Shown: positions 37,201 to 48,479, counted from the first letter of the stretch. The stretch: 64,000 bases of DNA from Demequina litorisediminis (GCF_030161615.1 NZ_BSUN01000001.1:2790001-2854000), one strand, 5' to 3'. Translations and numbers: made by a program. The notes: generated from the sequence alone by a model not told the origin.

Positions 37201-38158
37201 TGGTCGAGCGGCACCACTCGCCAATAGCGCGTGTGGTTGGCCGTCTCCGACGTCGGCACATAGACCGTTCCGTTGACCACCCGCGTGACGGGGTTGAGGA
37301 TGCCGTTACCCGAGGGATCCGAACCGAACTCGAGACGGTACTTCGCGGCGCCAGGCACCGGGTCCCAGGCTGAACAGCAACTCAGAGTGAATGGTCGTCG
37401 TCTCGTTCACGGGCACGAGGTTCGAGGGAGCCTCCGCCCACGTGATCTGGAACTCCCGCTCCGGCGACCACGCTCCGGTCACCTCAGGGCTCGTGGTGGA
37501 CGTGCCGTTGTACATTTCTGCGCGCACACGCCACTTCCACGTCAACACGCCTCCCGCGTTGTCCACGCGCGCGAGCGGCACTGCAGGTGCGTACTGGGTG
37601 CCATTGACCTTCACGGTCGTGCCAGACACTCCGCTACCGAGGGTCCCCGACGTGTACTCGAGCCTGATAGCGGATAGCACCGGGCACGGGCTCCCACGAG
37701 AAGACCGTCGCGTCTGGGTACTCCACGATCCCCCGAACATCTTCAGCACCGGGCCCGATGGGCTGCGGCGTCACATCGTGCCCCACCACCAGCAGCGAGG
37801 CTTCGGTGGGCTCGCTCACGGTGAGAGCGCTACCCGATCCCGTGGTCGACGCCACACGCCAGTAGAGATCAGTCTCGTCGCCGACCACCGGCAGTGAGGT
37901 GGTGATGTAGTCGAGTGCGTACGTGTCCACCGTCTTGACGGTGCCGGTCGCGAACTCGGGGTTCTCGGACCACTGCAAGCGGTAACCGCTCGCGCCAGGT
38001 GCCGCGTTCCACGAGAAATGCACCGTGCCATCGGCGTTGGCGCTGGCCTCGCCACCGAGCGGAGCATCCGGCCCTGCCGCCTGCGCGGGCAGCGCGACCA
38101 ACGTTGTTCCGATCAAGGTGGCTACCGAAATTGCCGCGACCGACCTGAGAAGGCTCAT
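34247..38158 (-). CDS. Secreted multi-domain fibronectin type III repeat protein
   Basis: About 1,302 residues. Signal peptide MSLLRSVAAISVATLIGTT ending ALPAQA (cleavage near residue 27), then a chain of Ig/FN3-like domains. Repeated features are VPGAxxYxLE/VQ strands (VPGAIRYQLEY, VPGAAKYRLEF, VPGAVSYSVQY, VPGASRYQVQI) and, in the C-terminal third, canonical FN3 strands (TGYQVKYR, TYQFRVAGQN, NYDVSVAAVN). No LPxTG anchor or catalytic domain is seen, so it is probably released or held non-covalently on the surface. Insertions at AGCT near 37667, 37373 and 35385 break it into four frames. Monocistronic: terminators stand on both sides. Function unknown; adhesion or carbohydrate binding are guesses. 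Confidence 0.85.
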
Positions 38159-38281
38159 GCGTGCGCCTCTTCCCCTCAAAAGTGCGTCACCACGTCGCTT
38201 CGTCGGACGTGCTGGCCACACATTAGCGGAGCACGAGCCCCGGAACCAACGATTCCGCGACGGCGTGTGAGGGTGGCGACA

Positions 38282-38320
38282 GCACAAAGGGGACGAAGCG
38301 GTGCTTCGTCCCCTTTGTGC
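38282..38320 (-). terminator. Strong terminator after nusB
   Basis: A perfect 18-base-pair stem (38282-38299 with 38303-38320) and three-base loop lies 19 bases downstream of the nusB stop. It ends the aroC-aroK-aroB-aroQ-efp-nusB transcript. It could act in both directions, but there is no plus-strand gene upstream. Confidence 0.85.
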
Positions 38321-38338
38321 CCCGGAAGGTGCCCGGTT

Positions 38339-38762
38339 CTAGTCCTCGCTGGGTAGCGCTGGCGCGTCGCGTGCGATGCGGCCGAGCACTCCGTTGACGA
38401 AGTTCGCGGAGTCGTCGGTGGAGAGGTCTGCGGCGAGGTCGACCGCCTCGTCGATGGCCACGGCGGTCGCGACCTCGTCGTTGCAGAGAATCTCCCAGGC
38501 GCCGATGCGCAGAAGGTTGCGGTCGACGGCGGGCATCCGCTCCAGCGTCCACGACGTGGAGGCATCCTCGATGATCGCGTTGAGCCTCACGCCAGCGAGA
38601 CACGATGCCGCGCACAATCTCCTGCGAGTACGCGGGCAGGGGGTGCTGGTGACCGGGGTGCGCGAGGCGCTCGTCGAGGACGTCGCCCACGTTCACGCCG
38701 CGCTGCTCGGCTTCGAAGAGGACGTCGAGCGCGCGCTTGCGTGCCTTGGTGCGGGCTCCCAC
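38339..38762 (-). CDS. nusB: Transcription antitermination factor NusB
   Basis: RNA-binding partner of S10 in rRNA antitermination. About 140 residues: ARTKARKRALDVLFEAEQRGV at the start and VDRNLLRIGAWEILCNDEVATAVAIDEAVDLA in the core, ending FVNGVLGRIARD. One insertion at AGCT near 38584 (SRWRELNAIIED restored). GTG start overlapping the efp stop by one base (TAGTG), the usual efp-nusB pair. Confidence 0.95.
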
Positions 38763-39327
38763 TAGTCGTTCACACGGCCGAGGTAGTCGCCCGACTCGGT
38801 GTTGACCTTGACCTTGGTGCCGGCCTCGAGGAACAGCGGCACCTGGATCTCCTTGCCGGTCTCGAGGGTGGCGGGCTTGGTGCCACCGGACGAGCGGTCG
38901 CCCTGCAGGCCGGGCTCGGTGTAGGTCACTTCGAGCACCACGGAGGCGGGCAGGCTCGAGGAAGATGGGGTTGCCGTTGTGCGAGCCGATGGTCGCGTTC
39001 TCGTTCTCCAGCAGGAAGTCGGTCGCACTGCCCATGACCTCGGGCGACACGTTGACCTGGTCGAACGTGTCGGGGTCCATGAACACGTAGGACGCGCCGT
39101 CGTTGTAGAGGTACTGCATGGTGCGGCGGTCCACGGTCTCGAAGTCGACCTTGGTGCCTGCGTTGAAGGTCTTGTCGACGACCTTGCCCGAGAGGACGTT
39201 CTTGAGCCTTGGTGCGGACGAAGGCGCCGCCCTTGCCGGGCTTCACGTGCTGGAACTCGATGACGGACCAGAGGTTCCCGTCGAGGTTGAGCACGGAGCC
39301 GTTCTTGATGTCGTTCGAGGTCGCCAC
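38762..39327 (-). CDS. efp: Elongation factor P
   Basis: Relieves ribosome stalling at polyproline. About 187 residues with three OB-like domains: [40 protein letters not shown], read in parts, with the post-translationally relevant loop [10 protein letters not shown] in domain I, and the C-terminal [21 protein letters not shown]. Two insertions at AGCT, near 39207 and 38957, break it. GTG start (VATSNDIK) chosen to match the family N-terminus. The modifying lysine position in the loop is K of PGKGG. Lies between aroQ and nusB. Confidence 0.95.
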
Positions 39328-39389
39328 GGTGTAGTCCTTCGGAAGTTCTGAAAAAGAGCCGTCGGAAAGTCTACCCGCCGCATGCGGTT

Positions 39390-39832
39390 CTAGGCGCGTG
39401 AACCGATCGCGTCGAGGGCAAGGCGGTACGAGTCGACGCCGAGGCCGGCGATCACACCCGTCGCGACGCCGCTGATGACCGACGTGTGGCGGAACTCCTC
39501 GCGGGCGTGCGGGTTGGTGAGGTGGATCTCCATCAGCGTCAGTCCCGCGCCGGTGACCAGCGCGCAGGCGTCGCGCAGCGCGTAGGCTGTAGTGGGTGAA
39601 GGCGGCCGGGTTCAGCACCACGTGCCACCCGTCGTCGACGGCCCGATGCATCCAGTGCACCAGGCTCGGCCTCGTCATCGGTCTGGCGCACCACGGCCTC
39701 GAGACCGTGCTCGCTCCCCCACTGCATGCACAGGGCGGCGATTTCGTCGAAGGTGGTGGTCCCGTATTTCTCGGGTTCGCGGGAGCCGAGACGGCCGAGG
39801 TTGGGGCCGTTGGCGACGAGCACGGTGGTCAT
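39390..39832 (-). CDS. aroQ: 3-Dehydroquinate dehydratase, type II
   Basis: Third step of the shikimate pathway. About 146 residues: [21 protein letters not shown] with the catalytic tyrosine loop, [17 protein letters not shown] and [19 protein letters not shown]. Two insertions at AGCT, near 39664 (DEAELVHWMH restored) and 39591 (HYSYALRDA), break it. Follows aroB after five bases in the aroC-K-B-Q operon. Confidence 0.95.
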
Positions 39833-39837
39833 GCGGG

Positions 39838-40959
39838 TCAGCCTAGCGAGATGGTGCCGCCGGAGACCGGAGCCGACGAGACCGCATCGTACGCTCCGAG
39901 GAGCAAGGCAGGGTCGGGGCCCTCGAGGCGCACCGGGTTGCCGATGCCCTGGAGCACCACGAATCGCAGCAGGTCGCCTCGCGTCTTCTTGTCCCGGCGC
40001 ATCGCCGTGGACAACGCGTCCCAGCGGTCCCCCGGGTACGTGGTGGGAAGTCCCAGTGACTCGAGAATGCTGCGGTGGCGCTCCACCGAAGCCTCGTCGA
40101 GGCGCCCCGCGAGATGCGCCAACTCCGCGGCGAAGACCATGCCGACGGCGACGGCGGAGCCGTGACGCCACTGGTATCGCTCGGTGTACTCGATGGCGTG
40201 ACCGAACGTGTGACCGTAGTTGAGGATCTCGCGCTGGAACGACTCCTTGAGGTCGGCCGCCACCACCGTGGCCTTGACCTGCACCTTGCGGGCGATGAGT
40301 TCCTCGAGAACGTCGAGCGTGGCCGGGTCGAGCTCCGGCGCGCTGAGCGCGGCCGCATGCTGCTCCACAAGGTCCAAGATCACGGTGTCGGCGATGAAGC
40401 CGCCCTTGACCACCTCGGCCAGTCCTGCCACGCGATCGTGGACGGGCAGGTTGGCGAGGGTGTCGAGGTCGCACCAGACGGCAAGGGGCTCGTGGAACGT
40501 GCCGACGAGGTTCTTGCCCTCGGCGGTGTTGATGCCTGTCTTGCCGCCGATGGCCGCGTCGACCATGGCGAGCACGGTGGTAGGCATCTGGATGACGCCG
40601 ACGCCACGCAGCCAGGTGGAGGCGACGAAGCCTGCGAGATCGGTCACGGCGCCACCACCGAGGCCGATGATCACGTCGGTGCGCGTGAAATCGGACTTGC
40701 CGAGGACCTGCCACAGGAATGAGGCGACTTCGGCGGACTTGCCGCTCTCAGCGTCCGGGACCTCCGCCAGGATTGCGGTGCGGCCCGAGGCCTCGATGCG
40801 CGCCCGCAGAATCTCGGCCATGGCGGCCAGCGGCGCCGCGTGCACCACGAGGACGCGCACGGCGGCCTCGGGGATGGACGCCACGGCCGGCTCGATCAGC
40901 CCGGTGCCGATCGTCACGTCGTAGGGCTGCGTGGTGTCGACGGTGATGGTGCGGCTCAT
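39838..40959 (-). CDS. aroB: 3-Dehydroquinate synthase
   Basis: Second step of the shikimate pathway, NAD-dependent. Intact at 373 residues: [39 protein letters not shown], and metal ligands in [14 protein letters not shown]. One of the few long genes without lesions, although it contains an AGCT (a GAGCTC at about 40330) that was left unchanged. Overlaps aroK (ATGA). Confidence 0.97.
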   Translation of the reverse strand: MSRTITVDTTQPYDVTIGTGLIEPAVASIPEAAVRVLVVHAAPLAAMAEILRARIEASGRTAILAEVPDAESGKSAEVASFLWQVLGKSDFTRTDVIIGLGGGAVTDLAGFVASTWLRGVGVIQMPTTVLAMVDAAIGGKTGINTAEGKNLVGTFHEPLAVWCDLDTLANLPVHDRVAGLAEVVKGGFIADTVILDLVEQHAAALSAPELDPATLDVLEELIARKVQVKATVVAADLKESFQREILNYGHTFGHAIEYTERYQWRHGSAVAVGMVFAAELAHLAGRLDEASVERHRSILESLGLPTTYPGDRWDALSTAMRRDKKTRGDLLRFVVLQGIGNPVRLEGPDPALLLGAYDAVSSAPVSGGTISLG

Positions 40960-41477
40960 GCCTGCGCTCCCTGCTCGATCACCGCGGCCACCTGAGTGGG
41001 GGTGAGGTCATCGGTCACGACGGTCTGGGTCGCCAGTCGCTCGTACACGGGACGGCGCGCCTCCATGAGCGTCAGCCATTGCTGACGCGGGTTGCCCAAC
41101 AGCAGCGGACGCGACTTGTTGAGCCCCACTCGCGGCGAGGCAGCCTTCAGAGACACGTCCAGGAAGACGATGGCCGCTCCGGCTCCCGCTGCCTGCTCCA
41201 GCAGCGCCTGGGTCGCGGGGCGCAGGATCGCTCCCCCGCCGAGCGACAGCACGCCGGCGTGGGTAGCCACGGCATCGGCCACGGCGGCCTCCTCCAGATC
41301 ACGGAAAGCGTCCTCGCCATCGGCGAGGAAGATGTCCGCGATCGACTTGCCCGCACCTGCCGAGACGTCCTCGTCCGTGTCGCGCCAGTCAAGGCCCGTC
41401 GAGGCCGCCAGGGCGCGTCCTACGGAGGACTTGCCCGAGCCGGGCGGTCCCATCAGGATGTAGCGAGGCACCGCCAT
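40956..41477 (-). CDS. aroK: Shikimate kinase
   Basis: Phosphorylates shikimate with ATP. Intact, 173 residues: P-loop MGPPGSGKSSVGRALA near residue 9, shikimate-binding DTDEDV and LSLGGGAILRP. The start overlaps the aroC stop (TGATG), the end overlaps aroB. Confidence 0.96.
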   Translation of the reverse strand: MAVPRYILMGPPGSGKSSVGRALAASTGLDWRDTDEDVSAGAGKSIADIFLADGEDAFRDLEEAAVADAVATHAGVLSLGGGAILRPATQALLEQAAGAGAAIVFLDVSLKAASPRVGLNKSRPLLLGNPRQQWLTLMEARRPVYERLATQTVVTDDLTPTQVAAVIEQGAQA

Positions 41478-42662
41478 CAACGCAGGTGGTCCGGGATGGC
41501 CGCCTCGTAGGACGCAATGTTGCGCTTGACCTCGGCAACAGAGTCGCCGCCGAACTTCTCGAGGAGCGCGTCGGCGAGCGTCAGCGCCACCATGGCCTGC
41601 GCCACCACGGCCGCAGGGGCCACGGCGCACACGTCGGAACGCTGGTGGATGGCCTTCGCGGCCTCTCCCGTCGCGGTGTCGATGGTGTCGAGGGCGCGAG
41701 GCACGGTGCTGATGGGCTTCATGGCCGCGGACACACGCAACGGCTCGCCGTTGGTCATGCCGCCCTCAAGCCCGCCTGCACGGTTGGTCCGGCGCGTCAC
41801 GGCACCGTCCTGGTACTCGATCTCGTCGTGCGCCTGCGAGCCACGGCGGCCTGCGGTGCGGAAGCCGTCGCCCACCTCGACGCCCTTGATGGCCTGGATC
41901 CCCATCAGCGCGCCCGCGAGGCGTGCGTCGAGGCGACGGTCACCGTGAACGTGGCTGCCAAGTCCCACGGGCAGGCCGTAGGCAACGACCTCGACGACGC
42001 CACCGAGGGTGTCGCCGTCCTTCTGGCATTCGTCGATCTCGGCGATCATGTCCGCGGACGTCTCGGCGTGGAAGCAACGGATCGGGTCGGCGTCGAGATC
42101 CTCGGTCGCATCGGCCGGGGGCAGCGGCGCGTCGTCGGGGATGCGCACCGGACCCACCTGAGTGGTGTGCGACACCAGGCGCACGCCTGCGGCCTGCTCG
42201 AGGAAGGCCTCGGCGACGGCGCCGAGCGCCACGCGTGCGGCGGTCTCGCGGGCCGATGCCCTCTCAAGGACCGGGCGAGCGTCGTCAAAGCCGTACTTGG
42301 TCATGCCGACCAGGTCGGCGTGACCGGGGCGCGGGCGGGTGAGCGCCGCCGCGCGTGCGCCGGTGAGCCTCGGCAGCGTCCACGGGGTCCGCGCTCATCA
42401 CGGTTTCCCACTTGGGCCACTCCGTGTTGCCCACCTGGATGGCCACGGGGCCGCCCTGGCTGACGCCATGGCGCACGCCACCGAGGACTGTGACCTGGTC
42501 CTGCTCAAAGTTCATGCGCGCGCCGCGACCATAGCCGAGCCGGCGGCGAGCGAGCGCCGCCTGGATCTCGGAGGAGGTCACCTGGACGCCTGCGGGGAGG
42601 CCGTCAAGGGTGCCGACGAGGGCGGGACCGTGGGATTCGCCTGCGGTGAGCCATCTGAGCAT
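41477..42662 (-). CDS. aroC: Chorismate synthase
   Basis: Last common step of aromatic synthesis, using reduced FMN. About 394 residues: [29 protein letters not shown] and, near the end, [14 protein letters not shown]. One insertion at AGCT near 42368 ([24 protein letters not shown], in parts) breaks it. First gene after the pilus cluster, from which it is separated by a terminator hairpin. Confidence 0.96.
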
Positions 42663-42683
42663 GGGTCACATTGTGGCAGACGA

Positions 42684-42719
42684 AAGGCCGGGTCCCGACG
42701 CGTGTCGGGACCCGGCCTT
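42684..42719 (-). terminator. Terminator between pilO and aroC
   Basis: A perfect 16-base-pair stem (42684-42699 with 42704-42719), four-base loop and a short T-run (CCTTT) in the minus-strand direction, 11 bases after the pilO stop. It closes the pilus transcript, so aroC needs its own promoter in the remaining few bases or depends on read-through. Confidence 0.8.
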
Positions 42720-42729
42720 GGGCGAAGGA

Positions 42730-43556
42730 CTAGTTCGCTCCGGACTGGGCGGGCGAGGACTCGGTCGGTGTCGTGAAAGCGTCGTCGGGAATGGACTCGG
42801 CGGTCACCACCGGACCCTCGTCCAGCGACGTCAGGTCCGCGTCCGCGAGGTACAGCGCGGCCTTGATGTACGTCTGGACGCCACCATCGCCGGGTTCCGA
42901 AACACCTGCGGGCACCGTGGATCCTTCGACCAACGAGGTCATGGTGACCTCGTAGATCTGCAGGAATGGCTGCTCGGGGTCCTGGAGAGTTTGAAGGAAG
43001 TCGTAGGCTCTCGTCCGCGGTTCCATACACGGTGAATTCGAAGGGCTGCAGTGCGAGGTTCTGCGCGAGCACCACGGAGCCCTTCACCGTCTTGACCACG
43101 GGTGTGAAGGCCGGGGCCACCACGTTGGTCGTCGCCGCGGGCCCCGTTTGGAACCGCTGAGCGAGTTGTGTGGAAGGCAATAGCGCGGCCGGAATTTCCC
43201 AGCCATCGATCATGTCGCCAAAGTCCTGCGCGGTTTCCCCCACCTCCACGCCGGACGATTCGAAGGCCTCCCACATGCGAGTGCGGAAGGTCTCGAGGTC
43301 GAGTCGCTGCGGTGCGTTGAGGTCGATCAGCGGCTGCAGCGGCTCATACGTGGCGAGGCTCGTCACCCATGGCAGAGATCGCCGCGGAATCGGCCTCGAT
43401 CGTCGTGATGTTGGTGCGCACCAGGTCTTCGTCCGCGCTGAACGCCGCGGTCTCGTCGACCTGCGGCTTCACGGCGAGAAACCATCCGAGCACCAGCACC
43501 ACGATGATGCCGAGGGCCGTCAGCGCCACGATGGGCGCGTACTTGGAGTTCAACAT
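42730..43556 (-). CDS. pilO: Type IV pilus inner-membrane protein, PilO-like
   Basis: About 274 residues. Short cytoplasmic N-terminus, one membrane helix (IVALTALGIIVVLVLGWFLAV, about residues 8-28), then a coiled stretch and a periplasmic-type domain (here outside the membrane). Sequence identity to Gram-negative PilO is not obvious to me; the call rests on topology and the pilM-pilN-pilO order. Insertions at AGCT near 43360 (DELATYEPLQP restored) and 43009 (DESYDFLQTLQD) break it. Starts two bases after pilN. Confidence 0.78.
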
Positions 43557-43558
43557 CG

Positions 43559-44321
43559 TCAGTCCTCCTCGGTGGCTGCGGGGCTGGGAGAGAGTGACGG
43601 CAGCGGGGCCGGGGCCGTCTCCTCGGCATCGAGCGCCTCGGGGTCGATCTCGACGGTGGAGCCGTCGTCGATGAAGCGGCCCGTGAGGGCGGACATGGTC
43701 ACCGTGGCGGTGCCGTTGAACTCCCAGACCACCGCGCCGGAGGCGTCGACGTAGGTCTCCGAGGTGACGAGTACCTGCTCGAGTCCGGGAAGCGCCTCGA
43801 CCGCGGCTGCCAGCGCCGTCGTGGTCTCGTACGACTCCGTCCAACCCGAGAAGTCGATGGTGCCCATGCCCGGGATCGCAGTCTCTGACGTGTTCCGCAG
43901 CCCGCTACCGGTCGCGGTGGGTCCGTAATAGACCACCTTCTGGAACGTAGTGCCTGACTCAGCCGCGCTGAGCACCGACGCCACCAAATCCTGAACAGCG
44001 ATGTCGCCATAGCCGATCTGGCCGAGGGTCCACGCCTGCGACTCATAGGTCGAAAGGTCCTCGTAGACCGACTTCTGCTCATCACGGTTTTCGATCGCGG
44101 TGGTCTGGTCGGTGATCGCGTCGTCGAGCCCGTTCTTCGCGAGCCTGCTTGGCGCCGAGCGCGAGAACGTAGGCGCCCACCATCACGCCCACCGCGATGA
44201 GCACGGCGAACAGCGCAGTCATCTTGACGGCGCGCATCTTGGTGGCTTCCGCGATCTCCTGTGGAATCAGGTTGACCGCGGGGAGAGCGGGAGCGCCGAT
44301 CTTCTTGTCTACGGGGTTCAT
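43559..44321 (-). CDS. pilN: Type IV pilus assembly protein, PilN-like
   Basis: About 253 residues. The N-terminal motif PAVNLIPQEIAEA is the PilN feature that docks on PilM; a membrane helix follows (MTALFAVLIAVGVMVGAYVLAL, about residues 32-53), then a coiled segment (DDAITDQTTAIENRDEQKSV, read in parts) and a ferredoxin-like domain. The C-terminus is a Pro/Ser/Glu tail. An insertion at AGCT near 44143 (AKQLAKNGLDD restored) breaks it. Overlaps pilM (TGATG). Confidence 0.85.
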
Positions 44322-45377
44322 CACGCGGCTCCCATCGCAAGACCCACGACGGTGGCGAGCGCGGCTTCGCGTCCGCGCGCCGGGGTCAGGTCCACCTTCT
44401 TGCTGATGCCCACGCCGGCGAGCGGGTCGCCGATCATGACCGGGAGACGGGTGGCGCTGGACAGTGCCTGGCCGAACCCCTGGAGGTACGCGCTGCCACC
44501 GGTGAGGACGAGCCGCTCCACGGCGCCGCCGGGGTTGGAGCTCGCGAAGTACACCAGCGTGTTGCGAATCGACTCGATGAGCGGGCCCATCGCGTGGCTC
44601 ACGGCGTCGACGGTCTGACGCTGTTCCGCGGGCGCAGAGGGGTTCATGCCGTACTGGTACTTCAGGCTGCTCGGCGTCGACTGTCGAGCCCTTGTAGGCG
44701 GAACGCACTGCCTTGGAGACATCATTGCCACCCTGGCCGAGCACACGTACCAGGCGCGGTGCGCCGCGCTGGGACACCACCACAGTGGTGATGGCCGCGC
44801 CGACGTTGACGATGGCGACCGTTGACTGCGTGAGCTCGCCCTTGCAGACGCCGCGCCACAGGGCGAAGCCGGTGTGGTCCACCCGCGAGAGGTGAACACC
44901 CGAGCCCTGGAGTGAAGAAATCACGCCTCGCACGAGTTCACGAGGCGCGGCAACGAGCATGCCGCGTAGCATCTGCCCCTGCTCCCCCGCGAACTCAGCG
45001 GTGGGATAGAAGTCGAGCAGTGCGTCGTCCACGGCCATGGGCAGAGAGTCGCGGACGTGGAACGCCAGCGACTTCCTGATCTGGTCCATGGGCTGCGCGG
45101 GGACGTCTACCTCGCGAAGCACCACGGTCGGATGGCCGATGTTGACGGCCGCCGACTTGGCGCTGACCTTGGCAGCAGCCACCGTCTGCTTGACCACCTC
45201 GGCGAAGGCACCCGGTTCCTCGATCTCGCCGTTGCGGATCACTCCGGCGGGAACGGCTCGCTCTGCGAAGGCCGTAATGCTCGCGCCGTCGCGGGGGTCG
45301 GAACCGCCCTTGAGTTCTACCTCTGCGACGCGCACCGCTGTCTCGCCGATGTCGATCGCGACTTGTCGTGTTGCCAC
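44321..45377 (-). CDS. pilM: Type IV pilus assembly ATPase-fold protein PilM
   Basis: Cytoplasmic actin-like protein that binds the PilN N-terminus. About 351 residues: AIDIGETAVRVAEV at residues 7-20 (phosphate 1), VAIVNVGAAITTVVV (phosphate 2) and LVLTGGSAYLQGFGQAL (adenosine site). One insertion at AGCT near 44671 (DAEQLKYQYGMN restored). GTG start. Two GAGCTC sites in this gene (about 44539 and 44833) remain unaltered. Confidence 0.9.
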
Positions 45378-45445
45378 CTAATGTCCCCTCTGAACTGCTG
45401 TCTTCACGCCTATCGGCATGCACGACCGCTCTCTATAACTCGTCT

Positions 45446-46227
45446 TCACAGCCCCGCCAAGCGCAAATAACTCTCGGAGATCGCGGTTCCGCACAGTAGC
45501 CCGGTCCAGACCCCTGCGAACATCCACGGCCCGAAAGGGATCGCTAGGCTTGCGCCCCTTGCGGGTGATGGCCATCACCGTGACGCCCACGAGCGCGCCC
45601 CAGACAAAGGCCGCGAAGCCACCCACGATGAGTTCCGCCCACCCGTACCAGGCCAGCACCGCGCCGAGCACAGGCGCGAGCTTCACATCGCCGAACCCCA
45701 TCCCGCGGGGATAGATGAACCATGCGCCGAAGTAGAAGGCGCCAAGGATGGCCGCGCCGAGCAACGCATGAAGCAGACGGCTCCAGTCCCCATCGACACC
45801 CGTCCAGACCACCAGGTACACGGCGACCATGGCCGAGAACGGCACCACGACCGCATCGGGCAGGCGTCGCACTTCGAGATCGATGGCACTCAGCACGATC
45901 GTGAAGAACGCCACGATCAGGGCGAGACCCAGATCCCAGGTGACGCCGAGCCACGCCGCGAGAGCGCCGAACACCGCGCCTGTCAGGGCTTCGATCAGCG
46001 GATACCGGACGCTGATGGGCTCGTGGCAGTCGTAGCAGCGTCCCCCCAGGACCAGCCATCCGAGCACCGGCACGTTGTGCCGGAACCGGATCGCGTGCCC
46101 GCAGCGCGGACAGGCGCTCGGCGGGTGCGCCACGGACTCGCCGGCAGGCACCCTCGAGATCACCACGTTGGCGAAGGCTTCCGAGTGCACAGCCCACGAG
46201 GACCGCGAACACGATCAAAAAGGCCAC
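45446..46227 (-). CDS. pilD: Prepilin peptidase (type IV leader peptidase/methylase)
   Basis: Membrane aspartic protease that trims and may methylate prepilins. About 259 residues: GSFANVVISRVPAGESV, zinc-type cysteine pairs CPRCGH and CYDCHEP, then the catalytic aspartates in LSAIDLEVRRLPD and GMGFGDVKLAPV. Insertions at AGCT near 46178 (ALGSFANVV restored) and 45549 (GRKLAIPFGPWMF) break it; the corrected C-terminus is SESYLRLAGL, not the long cytoplasmic tail of the raw frame. GTG start. Confidence 0.92.
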
Positions 46228-46236
46228 GAACGCGAC

Positions 46237-47900
46237 TCAACCTTCACGGACGTAGGACATGGTGAAGTCCGCGAAGCCTGGGGTCGATGTTCTCCGATCC
46301 CACCTTGCGGTACGTGAATCCGAAGGACGGCTGCCAGTTGGACTGGCACGAGTAAATCTGTCCCGCGTAGCCGTTGCCACCGTTCGAATACAGGAACGTC
46401 TTTGTCGTGTAGGACAACAACGCCGTACTGGCGTCCATGTACATGTTGCCGGACACGAACTGAATTCCCACGGGGATACTCGTATCCCACGTGGTCTTGG
46501 TCGGGTCGGGCGTGGGGCACTCCGTGAAGCCATCCGGCGTGGGGGTGGCGAGGTACACGGAGTGCTTCTCTCCGTCACCGGAGATAATGCTGAGCGCCAG
46601 GTCCTTCTTGATGGACGAGCCGAAGATGACGAGGTCCGCGTAGAGCCTTGATGGTGAGGTTGCCGCCGTAGCCCATGTGGATGCCGGTCGAACACGCCGC
46701 GGTGGTGTCGATCAACGTGTTCTCGGTGATCTCCATCGTGCCCGTGATGTGGCTGGTCCGGCACTCCGTGCCCGCGATCAGGTTCGTGGGATACGAGGGA
46801 TCGTTCCAGGCCTTCTTCGTGTAGTTGTCGAAGATGGGGTCGTCTGGCCGGAAGACCTCAAAGTCCTCTTCAAACACGTCATACTCATCGGGCTTGGGCA
46901 CACTCATGTCCAACATGAAGGTGCGCTGAGGAGTGCTGTAGTTCGAGGAGGTCATGCACTCGTCCTTCTCCGCGTACGGCGCGAACACCGACGAGGGAAG
47001 GAAGACCTTAGCCGGGTAGGCGCAGTAGCCGTCGAGGTAGCCGCGCGCACGAGTGGTGCCGCCCACCTTCGGATAGACGGCCGTGTACCACTTGGCGGTC
47101 GTGAAGTTCGACAGGGCACGGGGGTAGTTCCCGGACGCGATGTTGCCCGCGACGGTCAGGTTGCCGCCGACGGTCGTGCCGCTCGTGGCCGCGGGGAAGT
47201 AAAGATTGCCGCCCACGTACATGTCGCCGTCGGTGCCGCAGTTGCTGTTCTTGAAGTGGACGTCGCCCTTGACGTAGATGCTGCCAGGCACCTTGGTGCC
47301 GGCGTCACACGCGAGGTTGCCCTTGGTGAAAATGGTCGCGTCGTCCTCCTCGGAGGCGATCGACTGGATGGCGTTGGTGCCCACGAAGGTATCCGCGCGC
47401 ACGGCGTGGTTGAACGTGGGCGGGTCCTCCGGCTTGGTCCACAGGGCCGTGACTTCAGCCTGGTCACCGGCCTCGTAGCCGCCCACGCCGTTGCTCTGCG
47501 CGGTGCCGGTCGAGACGACCTTGACGAAGTCGGGCCAGTTGTCCTTGTCCTCGAGGTCCGGGCAACCCTCTGTCCACGATCCGGTGCCGTCCTGGTCGTA
47601 GAACACCTGGGCGTCGTAGGCGGGCACCGCGCTCGACTGAAAATGGCCGTCAAGCGCCACACAGGCCGCGGGATCGGAATCCATGGTCGCGTATGCCACG
47701 TCCACCCCGGCGTCGGCAGCGGACTGCGACTCGACCGAGGCACGACTCTGCGTGGTGAAGTACGAGCCGAATACCGTAGTGCTGGCCACCACCATGAGGA
47801 CCCCGGCCATCACGATGACCATGCCAAGCACCAGCACCAGGGCCTGGCCCTCCTCGCTACGGCCCTCGATGCGGTTACGAAGAATGCGCACTACCAACAT
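46237..47900 (-). CDS. Large pilus-associated protein with pilin-like N-terminus (PilX/tip-like)
   Basis: About 553 residues, not assigned to a named family. The N-terminus SEEGQALVLVLGMVIVMAGV is a pilin-like membrane helix after an EEGQ turn (residues about 15-36). The middle has short repeats that look like a beta-helix or bactofilin-like solenoid (IYVKGDVHF, MYVGGNLYF, VGGNLTVAGNI, and later GGNLTIKLYADLVIFG). Insertions at AGCT near 46646 and 46280 break it; it then ends FADFTMSYVREG. Its place after two minor pilins, overlapping the second, suggests a minor pilin complex or tip protein (inference). Confidence 0.75.
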
Positions 47901-48479
47901 GTCACCCCTGCCTCATCTGCCTGCGGCCGCTGCAACACCGTGGTGTCGATGCGCGTGCCATGACCCCAGACATCGGGATCGCCATCGATGAACACCTTGA
48001 CGGTGCCCGCTGATTCGTCGCGTACAAATGCCTTTGTCCCGGTGGGCACCACGACGTCACTCACCGCGATGGTCCACGACGAGGAACTCGACGCCGTGGC
48101 CGCCACGACCTTCGCAGTATCCGTGGTCCGCCTCAGTTCGCCTTTGGCTGCGTCGTAAATCCAGGCGCGGCAGGTGTATGCCCCCGCGTCGGGGTCCCCC
48201 ACCCAGGTTTTGGTGCGCAGCAGCGTGCCGTCGGTCGACACCTTGACGTCCTTGGCGTAGCGCACGTCGTAGGCGATGCCAGACGCGGCGTTCTGCATCT
48301 CGCCGGTGTTCTTCACGGTGCTGGTCACGACCGCCTGCGAGCGAAGCCCGTTGATGACCAGGACGGCGACCATGCCTCCGAGGATCAACAGGAGAAACAT
48401 GTAGACCATGAGGCTCGACGAGGGTGAATCCTCCCTCGGAGTCTCGGTCCTGGAGCCTTGAATGCAAGGCGCGCATCAT
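47891..48479 (-). CDS. Type IV minor prepilin, PilW-like
   Basis: About 195 residues. Leader ending EGGFTLVEL, a class III prepilin cleavage site (G before F, Glu at +5), with the helix MVYMFLLLILGGMVAVLVI. The insertion at AGCT near 48417 falls exactly in TLVEL, which destroys the prepilin signature in the raw frame. Position between another minor pilin and the large pilus protein fits a priming complex. Confidence 0.85.
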
